From Candidatus Bandiella numerosa (GTDB lineage Bacteria; Pseudomonadota; Alphaproteobacteria; Rickettsiales; Midichloriaceae): 12,303 nt of DNA. Location of the stretch: assembly GCF_021811875.1 (NCBI RefSeq), contig NZ_JAJBJD010000010.1, positions 1-12,303 on the forward strand. The letters run 5' to 3'. Position numbers and translations under genes: made by a program. Below are positions 1 through 5,580 of this stretch, one piece after another. Each line of letters opens with the position of its first letter. Position 1 is the first letter of the stretch. The notes beneath the pieces are model-generated. The model was not told where the DNA came from. It made no database searches and saw only the letters and a program-made list of their open reading frames with translations.

Positions 1-42
1 TTTTTGTTCAGCGCTAAAATTTCTTTTTTCTTTTTTACTCAT
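1..42 (-). CDS. IS3-family transposase OrfA, N-terminal 14 residues (partial)
   Basis: An ATG at 42-40 on the minus strand opens a frame reading MSKKEKRNFSAEQK to the window edge. This resembles the usual start of IS3-family OrfA proteins, which begin with a basic stretch followed by R-x-F-[ST]-x-E-x-K and continue into a helix-turn-helix that binds the IS ends. Only 14 residues are visible, so the family call rests on this short match plus the terminal repeat at 101-126 and the IS3-like transposase end at 12194-12301. AGAAG just upstream could serve as a weak ribosome site. Confidence 0.6.
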   Translation of the reverse strand, partial: MSKKEKRNFSAEQK

Positions 43-100
43 ACTTCTTATTTTTTATTTATATTTTTATATCTTTTAGGAAATAAAACTACTCTTTTTG

Positions 101-126
101 TTGTCTGACTTTTTCAGTCCACTATA
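101..126 (-). repeat. IS terminal inverted repeat, left copy
   Basis: On the minus strand, reading inward from 126, the sequence starts TATAGTGGACTGAAAAA and then GTCAGACAA. It matches the terminal repeat at 12142-12167 at 23 of 26 positions, with the outer 17 identical. It contains a short GACT/AGTC palindrome. The symporter frame runs into it and stops at the TGA at 116-114 inside the repeat. Confidence 0.85.
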
Positions 127-695
127 TCCACCATATTGAAAATAAGAAAATACAGAATTACATCTGAGTATATAATGCCGCTAAATCCTCTAACACCAAT
201 ATATGAAATAACAAAAATCAGCCCCACAATCATGGAGTAGTACAAATCTAAACCGAATAATCTTTGAATCAACAACCCTATCCCAATAAGATACGTGACA
301 GGCAACGCTTTAATCAAAATCATTAATGAAGATAATTTATATGCAGTTTTGCCATATTTTTTCTGGATTATTTCTGGCAATGTAAAAACATTCATTTTTC
401 TTGCCTTTTCGACAAAAAATATCATAAAGAAAATTCCAGAAATATAAAAACCAATTCCATATATTGCAATAGTATTAACCCCCCTTTTAAACGCTATTTG
501 CGTTACACCAAAAATATCTCCATACCAAGTGGAAACTAATGTTGTAACAAATAGAGGAAGTGTCAATTTGCGACCAAAAAGTAAGTAATCAACCGCACTT
601 TTTTCATTATGCTTTCTTGATAACAATACTGTGTATAATAACGTCAAACCGGTCAAAACTACGAATATACTAAGATCCAATCTATTTAAACTCAT
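114..695 (-). pseudogene. Sodium:solute symporter (SSS family), truncated by an IS
   Basis: The frame starts with ATG at 695 and gives 193 residues, of which about the last four are encoded by the IS end. It looks like the first five to six membrane segments of an SSS-family (PutP/PanF-type) sodium-coupled transporter. An N-terminal hydrophobic helix is followed by the family's second-helix region with small and aromatic residues (LVSTWYGDIFG), then F-T-L-P-E-I-I-x-x-K-Y-G, and finally G-x-x-x-S-D-V-I-x-Y near the break. Intact members have roughly 450-550 residues and 12-14 helices, so more than half is missing and transport is unlikely. The substrate cannot be told. It lies 69 bases downstream of the permease gene on the same strand and may have been the last gene of that transcription unit. 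Confidence 0.8.
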
Positions 696-734
696 ATCGT
701 TATAAATTATGGTTGCTTATATTGTCATATTAAT

Positions 735-757
735 GCTCTTATATTCTATATAAAAGC
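735..757 (-). terminator. Hairpin between permease and symporter (possible terminator)
   Basis: GCTCTTATAT at 735-744 pairs with ATATAAAAGC at 748-757 around a 3-base loop, with one C-A mismatch in a 10-base stem. It sits just past the permease stop codon (767-765) in the direction of transcription. No clear T-run follows on the minus strand and the stem is AT-rich, so it may only be a weak terminator or an mRNA 3'-end stabiliser. Confidence 0.35.
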
Positions 758-764
758 ACATCAC

Positions 765-1952
765 TTATAAAAAATTAACTAGTTCGATTATAACTATAAG
801 CATTCCTAATATTAATGACATAATTATAGCTATCTTATTTTTTTGCCCTAATTTTAGGGCTATAAATGCTGGAAGTATGATTGCCAACATACTTAAACTA
901 ATTGCAGCAAAAGCCAAAGCTTTTACAAAAATATTTTTTCCAAGAATTGCTATCAATAAAGGAGGAAAAAATGTTATAAATATTCCTTTTAATTGATCTT
1001 TAAATACTTCCCTTTTAAATTTAAACTTCTCTAAAATATAATCATACAAACCCACTCCCACTCCTAAAAAAGAAGTAATTATCGCCATCCAACTAAACAC
1101 TGAAATAATAACATGCAATTTATCTTGCTCAGTTCTCTCTGCAAGCATTTTTATAAGCTCATGCAATTTGTTATCACTATTATTCACAGCATCAAAGCTG
1201 ATTAATCCATATTTTGGTAACACCGCAGATGTAAAAAATATCCAAAGACAATATACAATCAGACTTAAAAAGCTACCCCATAAAAACGCTTTTTTTATAT
1301 CTTTTTCATTATTGTCTAAATATTTCATTATAGAGGGTATACTTCCATGGAATCCAAATGATGTAAAAAAAACTGGAATTGCTTTAAATAAATCGTTGTT
1401 TTGTAACAAGTATCCATTGAAATTTTTCAAATTACTCAATTCTACCTTTGAGCTTAAAAAATATAACATGGTTATAAAAACCCCTATTTTCATAACAAAA
1501 ATAATTCTATTACTTACGTCCAAAACTTTAAAATTAAATATTATGAAAAATACCAATATCACCACCACTAAATATCCTATAACTCCGTTACTAAGCAAAT
1601 TAGATGAATGTGGCATATTTTCTAACATACTTATCTCAACAATTCCTGATATATAAGCTGCTAAAAGAGAATAAAATAGCGTTATGATTGACAAATCAGC
1701 AATGAGCCAAATTTTAAAATCAAAACTCTTTTTACATAACTCAGAAATTGAAAATGCTCCTTTGTAAAATAAATTAACTTTAAGAACCATTAAAGAAGAA
1801 TAATATCCTAATAACCAGACCATTATCAGTAAAAACAAACTTTTTATTTCGCCCAAGGACGATGAAATCATTGGCAACGCCAGCATGCTTGCTCCGATAC
1901 TAGTCCCTGCGACAATTAGTATTGAACCAAATACTTTACTATTCATCAGCAT
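765..1952 (-). CDS. Aromatic amino-acid permease (HAAAP family; Mtr/TnaB/TyrP-like)
   Basis: This 395-residue inner-membrane protein has about 11 hydrophobic segments, the usual size and topology for the hydroxy/aromatic amino-acid permease family, which imports tryptophan or tyrosine by proton symport. The family signature is clear at the N-terminus (G-S-I-L-I-V-A-G-T-S-I-G-A-S-M-L-A-L-P). A second typical region near the middle reads F-G-F-H-G-S-I-P-S-I-M-K-Y-L-D, followed by a K/A-rich helix start and W-G-S. Import of amino acids fits a host-dependent lifestyle. Two starts are possible: ATG at 1952, or ATG at 1946, which overlaps the stop of the small upstream frame as TGATG. Neither has a strong Shine-Dalgarno site. 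Which aromatic amino acid is carried cannot be read from the sequence. Confidence 0.88.
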   Translation of the reverse strand: MLMNSKVFGSILIVAGTSIGASMLALPMISSSLGEIKSLFLLIMVWLLGYYSSLMVLKVNLFYKGAFSISELCKKSFDFKIWLIADLSIITLFYSLLAAYISGIVEISMLENMPHSSNLLSNGVIGYLVVVILVFFIIFNFKVLDVSNRIIFVMKIGVFITMLYFLSSKVELSNLKNFNGYLLQNNDLFKAIPVFFTSFGFHGSIPSIMKYLDNNEKDIKKAFLWGSFLSLIVYCLWIFFTSAVLPKYGLISFDAVNNSDNKLHELIKMLAERTEQDKLHVIISVFSWMAIITSFLGVGVGLYDYILEKFKFKREVFKDQLKGIFITFFPPLLIAILGKNIFVKALAFAAISLSMLAIILPAFIALKLGQKNKIAIIMSLILGMLIVIIELVNFL

Positions 1953-2044
1953 AAATTATTTTGAATATAACTTTCTTGAGCAGAACTTAAAGCTAAACAT
2001 GCATCCTGTAAAGTTTTTTTTATGAATCCTAAAGCCCAAATCAA
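1946..2044 (-). CDS. Candidate 32-residue peptide, unrecognised
   Basis: Between the TPR gene stop (2067-2065) and the permease lies an open minus-strand frame. The only usual start codon in it is TTG at 2044. It encodes a short hydrophobic stretch followed by IKKTLQDACLALSSAQ and a polar end, stopping at TGA 1948-1946. That stop overlaps the second permease ATG as TGATG, the classic arrangement of translational coupling. Against it are the lack of an ATG, no good ribosome site, and an A8 run inside. It could be a small leader peptide, the eroded end of an older gene, or chance. No function is proposed. Confidence 0.22.
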   Translation of the reverse strand: MIWALGFIKKTLQDACLALSSAQESYIQNNLC

Positions 2045-2064
2045 AACCCAACAAAACGATGAAG

Positions 2065-2697
2065 TTATGATCGAACCCTCTTATCTATCATTCTTGCAAG
2101 ATACATCAACAGATTTGGAGATTCATTATCCGTTAGTATTTCATTCAATTTAGAAGAAACCTTACCTTTTTCGCTTTTATTCATGAGCAATATTGATTCA
2201 CCCAAAACTGCAATATTATTGAAATATTCTGCATTTTTATAAAAATTCTCATACATTTCTATCCCTTCCCCTGAGTTAATCTTCCCTGATGATATTTTTA
2301 TCTTAATTACCATCAACTCTGCATAGTCCCTATAAATTTTATCTGTACTTTTTGAGTCTATTAGTAATTCATAATTATGTATAGCACGATTAAAATCCTT
2401 ATTAATAGCATAATACGCACCCAATTGGAGTTTCGCTAAGTCCGAATATACTGTTTTTCCTATTTTAAGCTTTTCTAGTTTAGAAATTTTATCCTTATCA
2501 TGAGAGCCTATTGCGTCTCCGTATTCACTTGCCTCCTCCAACAACACATTATTTTTGTGTTTATCCCACCAAAAATAAATGATGAAACATATGAATGTAG
2601 CTAACACAAGAATCGCAACGTACTTTCCATAATTTTGAAGAAAATTATAAAACCTTTCCTTATTAACCTCATCCCTAATTTCGTCTAAAACATCCAT
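2065..2697 (-). CDS. Membrane-anchored TPR-like protein (YfgM/TPR_21-like)
   Basis: This 210-residue protein has a short charged N-terminus, one hydrophobic segment at about residues 27-45, and a helical soluble part that would lie in the periplasm. This is the layout of YfgM-type proteins, which in E. coli associate with the SecYEG translocon and periplasmic chaperones. Residues near 90-120 look TPR-like: Y-x-D-L-A-x-L-Q-L-G-A-Y-Y-A-I-N, then F-N-R-A-I-x-x-Y-E-L-L. Rickettsiales carry poorly characterised proteins of similar architecture (the DUF2659 type), and this could be one. It heads the minus-strand group with the permease 112 bases downstream and is divergent from dedA across a 78-base gap. 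The fold class is fairly safe; the role is inferred. Confidence 0.65.
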   Translation of the reverse strand: MDVLDEIRDEVNKERFYNFLQNYGKYVAILVLATFICFIIYFWWDKHKNNVLLEEASEYGDAIGSHDKDKISKLEKLKIGKTVYSDLAKLQLGAYYAINKDFNRAIHNYELLIDSKSTDKIYRDYAELMVIKIKISSGKINSGEGIEMYENFYKNAEYFNNIAVLGESILLMNKSEKGKVSSKLNEILTDNESPNLLMYLARMIDKRVRS

Positions 2698-2712
2698 ATA
2701 AACAAATAGTAA

Positions 2713-2742
2713 TTGTGATTTATATTTTTTTACTTATATTAT
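2713..2742 (+). promoter_or_regulatory. Probable sigma-70 promoter for dedA-ntrX
   Basis: In the 78-base divergent gap, TTGTGA at 2713-2718 is followed 18 bases later by TATTAT at 2737-2742 (or 16 bases later by TATATT at 2735-2740). Transcription would start near 2749, about 27 bases before the dedA ATG. AT-rich DNA produces such matches by chance, so this is suggestive only. Confidence 0.4.
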
Positions 2743-2775
2743 CCTAGATAAATTGCATAAAAACATCAAGATTTA

Positions 2776-3396
2776 ATGTTTGTAGAGTTTTTTGGAGAAG
2801 TATTCAAGCTAATTTTAAATTTTGTTCAAATTTTTGGTTATATAGGGATTTTTATCATGACTTTCATAGAAAGTACCTTTATACCCGTTCCTAGCGAATT
2901 AACATTAATACCCGCAGGATTTTTAATTGCTAAAGGAGAACTGCACTTAGCACCTGTTTTAATATCTAGCTTAGCTGGCACTTTGTTGGGATCACTTCTC
3001 AATTATTTTATGGCATACCACTTTGGTAGAAAATTATTTATAAATTATGGAAAATATTTTTTTTTAAAATCTGACCAGTTACTTTCTTTGGAACTGTTTT
3101 TTAATAAATATGGCGCTATATCAACATTTTTTGGAAGGATGCTCCCTGGAATTAAGCATTTTATTTCGTTTCCAGCTGGACTCGCTAGAATGGATTTGAA
3201 ACTTTTCGTTCTATACACTATTTTAGGAAGCTTCATTTGGCTTTCATTTATTCTTTATCTTGGCCATATAATTAGTACAAATGAAGAGCTAATATCTATT
3301 TATATAAAAAGATTTAACATAGTGATTATTTTTGTTGTTATCTTTATTGCAATACTGCTATATGCTAAGGGTAATTTTAAGAACAAAAATAAGTAA
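2776..3396 (+). CDS. DedA-family (SNARE-associated/VTT domain) inner-membrane protein
   Basis: This 206-residue polytopic protein has the DedA family pattern. An early re-entrant region reads E-S-T-F-I-P-V-P-S-E-L-T-L-I-P-A-G at about residues 32-48. A second, F-F-G-R-M-L-P-G-I-K-H-F-I-S-F-P-A-G, lies at about 117-134, followed by a helix starting R-M-D-L-K-x-F. DedA proteins are proton-dependent membrane proteins, and several act as flippases for undecaprenyl phosphate or phospholipids in envelope maintenance. One departure is Lys where most members have Arg after P-G-[IV] in the second motif; Lys keeps the charge. The stop codon shares its last A with the ATG of the downstream regulator (TAATG at 3394-3398), so the two are probably translated together. 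No strong ribosome site precedes the ATG. Confidence 0.88.
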   Translation: MFVEFFGEVFKLILNFVQIFGYIGIFIMTFIESTFIPVPSELTLIPAGFLIAKGELHLAPVLISSLAGTLLGSLLNYFMAYHFGRKLFINYGKYFFLKSDQLLSLELFFNKYGAISTFFGRMLPGIKHFISFPAGLARMDLKLFVLYTILGSFIWLSFILYLGHIISTNEELISIYIKRFNIVIIFVVIFIAILLYAKGNFKNKNK

Positions 3397-4706
3397 TGTT
3401 TGACATATTAGTAATCGATGATGAGCAAGATATTGGGGAGCTAATAAAAGATATTATTGAAGACGAACTCCATTTAAAAACAGAATTTGTACTCAACTCA
3501 TCAAGTGCCTTAGAAATACTCAAAAAATCTTCTCCAAAAATAGTCATTCTTGATATTTGGCTAGAAGGTAGTGACATGGATGGATTGGGCTTATTAAAAA
3601 TCATCAAGGAAACTTACAAAGAAATTCATGTTATAGTGATTAGCGGACATGGTAACATTGAAACTGCAGTAAAAGCCATAAAGCTTGGAGCCTATAACTT
3701 TATTGAAAAACCATTTAAATCAGAAAAATTAGTAATAACTGTAAAAAGAACATTAGAAAATATTGATCTTCAACAATATAGCACTCAACTAAAACAAGAA
3801 AATGATTTAGCTTCTATTATAGGTACTAGTAAACAAATTACTGAAATTAAAAGTAAAATTGCAAACAATATAGGATCAAATGCTAGAACTATGATATTTG
3901 GAGAAATTGGAACAGGCAAAGAAAAAATTGCACGTCTGATTCATGCTTATCAAAATTACAATGACAAACCCTTTTATAAAGTAAGCATTGAAAATCATTC
4001 TGAGAAAGAATTGGATAACATTTTATTTGGAAACACTGAATCTACCTCTATATTTGAAAAAGCTAAAAGATCAACGATATATCTGAGCGAAATTTCAAAA
4101 TTATCAAAATACCTGCAAAAAAAGCTACTTAATTATTTAAATAATTCACAAAACTCTAATCAATTGGGCAAAATAATTTGTTCTTCCACTATAAGCCAGG
4201 AACAACTAATTCAAGATTTAAACTTTAATCAAAGCTTGCTTCAAAGACTATCATTAACAATATTAGAAGCGCCTCCTTTGAGAGAGAGAAAACAAGATAT
4301 AAAACTTATTGTAGATTATTACATTAATAATTTTAAAAAACATTATTATATCAATAATTTAAATCTGGGTAGTGAATTTTATGCACAATTCCTAGATTAT
4401 GATTGGCCAGGAAATATTTTAGAATTAAAAAATTTTATTGAAAACCTACTGTTAAAATTACTTCTAAATCAAGGAACCCTATCAAACTCTAACGATTTTT
4501 CACTTTCCCAAAACAGTAAAAACATTTTTACTACCTATTTTGATAAATCATTAAAAGATGCAAAGCAATTATTTGAAAAAAAATACATAGAGTTTAACCT
4601 TCAAAAATTTGATAGCAACATCACACATACAGCCAAATACATCGGCATGGAAAGAACAGCCTTACATAAAAAAATCAAAGACCTAGCAATAAAATTGCAC
4701 AACTAA
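3396..4706 (+). CDS. ntrX: NtrX-like response regulator with a degenerate AAA+ domain
   Basis: This 436-residue cytoplasmic regulator has three parts. The receiver domain (about 3-122) keeps Asp8, Asp9, phospho-acceptor Asp53, Ser83 and Lys105-Pro106. A sigma-54-activator-type AAA+ domain (about 140-365) keeps Walker A G-E-I-G-T-G-K-E (169-176) and P-P-L-R-E-R-K-Q-D-I. A Fis-type helix-turn-helix occupies the last 35 residues (A-K-Y-I-G-M-E-R-T-A-L-H-K-K-I-K). This order and HTH match NtrX, partner of the sensor kinase NtrY. The AAA+ part is eroded: the GAFTGA loop is absent between L-F-G (210-212) and F-E-K-A (220-223), the Walker B Asp is Ser231 (T-I-Y-L-S-E-I), and the first Arg of the usual F-R-x-D-L-Y-Y-R-L is lost. 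It probably acts as a phosphorylation-controlled DNA binder, not a sigma-54 ATPase. No NtrY gene is in the window. Confidence 0.85.
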   Translation: MFDILVIDDEQDIGELIKDIIEDELHLKTEFVLNSSSALEILKKSSPKIVILDIWLEGSDMDGLGLLKIIKETYKEIHVIVISGHGNIETAVKAIKLGAYNFIEKPFKSEKLVITVKRTLENIDLQQYSTQLKQENDLASIIGTSKQITEIKSKIANNIGSNARTMIFGEIGTGKEKIARLIHAYQNYNDKPFYKVSIENHSEKELDNILFGNTESTSIFEKAKRSTIYLSEISKLSKYLQKKLLNYLNNSQNSNQLGKIICSSTISQEQLIQDLNFNQSLLQRLSLTILEAPPLRERKQDIKLIVDYYINNFKKHYYINNLNLGSEFYAQFLDYDWPGNILELKNFIENLLLKLLLNQGTLSNSNDFSLSQNSKNIFTTYFDKSLKDAKQLFEKKYIEFNLQKFDSNITHTAKYIGMERTALHKKIKDLAIKLHN

Positions 4707-4730
4707 TACTTGCATTCGTTGCAATTAATT

Positions 4731-4754
4731 AGTACGCTTAACTTAAGTGCTACT
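4731..4754 (+). terminator. Imperfect hairpin after ntrX (possible terminator)
   Basis: AGTA at 4731-4734 pairs with TACT at 4751-4754, and CTT at 4737-4739 pairs with AAG at 4745-4747 with extra wobble or bulged pairs between. A smaller TTGCA/TGCAA stem lies just upstream at 4710-4724. No T-run follows either stem, so factor-independent termination is doubtful. They are listed because the 162-base gap to the next gene otherwise holds only the upstream elements of the outer-membrane protein gene. Confidence 0.25.
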
Positions 4755-4776
4755 AGATGTGCGTGAAATCCACCCT

Positions 4777-4823
4777 GTTCTTATACAGAACGTTGTTTAC
4801 GACCATGGTTTATTTACAACCAT
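4777..4823 (+). promoter_or_regulatory. Inverted and direct repeats upstream of the outer-membrane protein gene
   Basis: A perfect 5-base inverted repeat GTTCT/AGAAC with a 5-base spacer lies at 4777-4791. Immediately after it comes an 11-base direct repeat differing at one base, TTTACGACCAT at 4796-4806 and TTTACAACCAT at 4813-4823, with starts 17 bases apart. Paired sites at this position, 46-73 bases before the ATG, are typical of regulator binding sites near a promoter. The regulator is unknown and no convincing -35/-10 pair was found. Confidence 0.4.
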
Positions 4824-4853
4824 CAGTAAGATAACAGAATAAAAATAATAATC

Positions 4854-4860
4854 AAGGAGG
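4854..4860 (+). promoter_or_regulatory. Strong Shine-Dalgarno site (AAGGAGG) for the outer-membrane protein
   Basis: AAGGAGG ends eight bases before the ATG at 4869 and fixes that start. It is the best ribosome site in the window; most other genes here have weak or no such site, so this protein is probably made in large amounts. Confidence 0.85.
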
Positions 4861-4868
4861 AAATTGAT

Positions 4869-5567
4869 ATGAGGAGAAAAAATATTTTATACACTACTTC
4901 AATTATATTAGGATTTTCATCAGCCCTTGCCATAAATCCAGTTTCGACTTATGCAAATTGGTATGAAAAACCCTTTTTTAAGATGAATGTGGGCTATGGT
5001 TTGCCTGATAAATTAACCGATAAACATGATGGTGATAGAGAAAGTAAAAAACCATCTAATGCAATGTTGTACAATGTTGGCTGGGGTTATAAATTAACAA
5101 ATAACTTATCAACATATTTAGATTATACAAATTTCAGAAATATGAATCACACAGTAAATCAGGATTCTCACACATATCAACATAATGTAAGAGCAGACTT
5201 GTTCAATCTAAATTTTCAATATAATTTTAATAATGAAAATCATTTTATGCCCTATATAACAGCAGGAGCTGGCGTTTCAAAAAATAAATTTGGTGATTAT
5301 ACCATAAAAAATGATACTACTAATCAAATTATTTTCAGTGAAGCTGCTAATACACATAGCCAATTTGCCTGGAATGCTGGCTTAGGAATTGAGTATAAAC
5401 TAAATACAAAAGTTAGTATAGGAACAAATTATAAATATGTAGATCTAGGTCATGTTAAATCATTAGGATATGGTTATGATGCAAATAATAATAAGGAAAA
5501 TGACCCGAAAAAATCTAGATTTAATATACACACAATTAACTTAGGGTTGACATATAATTTTAACTAA
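4869..5567 (+). CDS. Outer-membrane beta-barrel protein (opacity/surface-antigen type)
   Basis: This 232-residue protein begins with a Sec signal peptide: basic M-R-R-K, a hydrophobic core at about 6-21, and possible cleavage after A-L-A (21) or T-Y-A (29). The mature part alternates amphipathic strands ending in aromatic residues: F-F-K-M-N-V-G-Y-G, the Y-N-V-G-W-G-Y-K-L strand, N-L-N-F-Q-Y-N-F, P-Y-I-T-A-G-A-G-V, A-G-L-G-I-E-Y-K-L, I-G-T-N-Y-K-Y-V-D-L-G, and a last strand I-N-L-G-L-T-Y-N-F-N. This fits an eight-stranded barrel of the Opa/OmpW-like/Rickettsiales surface-antigen superfamily, with variable loops rich in charged residues. The usual terminal Phe is followed by one extra Asn. Thirteen bases and a second good ribosome site (GAGGAG, 5572-5577) separate it from the coiled-coil gene, so the two form an operon. 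A role in envelope or host contact is inferred. Confidence 0.85.
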   Translation: MRRKNILYTTSIILGFSSALAINPVSTYANWYEKPFFKMNVGYGLPDKLTDKHDGDRESKKPSNAMLYNVGWGYKLTNNLSTYLDYTNFRNMNHTVNQDSHTYQHNVRADLFNLNFQYNFNNENHFMPYITAGAGVSKNKFGDYTIKNDTTNQIIFSEAANTHSQFAWNAGLGIEYKLNTKVSIGTNYKYVDLGHVKSLGYGYDANNNKENDPKKSRFNIHTINLGLTYNFN

Positions 5568-5580
5568 AAAAGAGGAGAAA

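Larger units (their letters stand above)
1..126 (-). mobile_element. 5' end of an IS3-family-like insertion sequence (left copy, partial)
   Basis: Read on the minus strand, this stretch has a terminal repeat at 126-101, an AT-rich leader of about 60 bases, then the start of a transposase OrfA-like frame at 42 that runs off the window. The outermost 17 bases, TATAGTGGACTGAAAAA, recur exactly at 12142-12158, at the end of another transposase-bearing segment, so they are read as the IS end. The outer limit could be a few bases inside 126, because the flanking TATA may be target sequence. The other end of this copy is outside the window, so no target duplication can be tested. The insertion truncates the symporter gene at 127-695. 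Confidence 0.8.

Noticed and set aside
1168..1656. Long plus-strand open frame opposite the permease
   Set aside because: It is antisense to a clear HAAAP permease, has low-complexity hydrophobic and K/N-rich content from AT-rich DNA, and no ribosome site.
4725..4746. CtrA-type site (TTAA-N7-TTAA) upstream of the outer-membrane protein
   Set aside because: TTAA tetramers are present but spaced by 9 and 1 bases, not 7.
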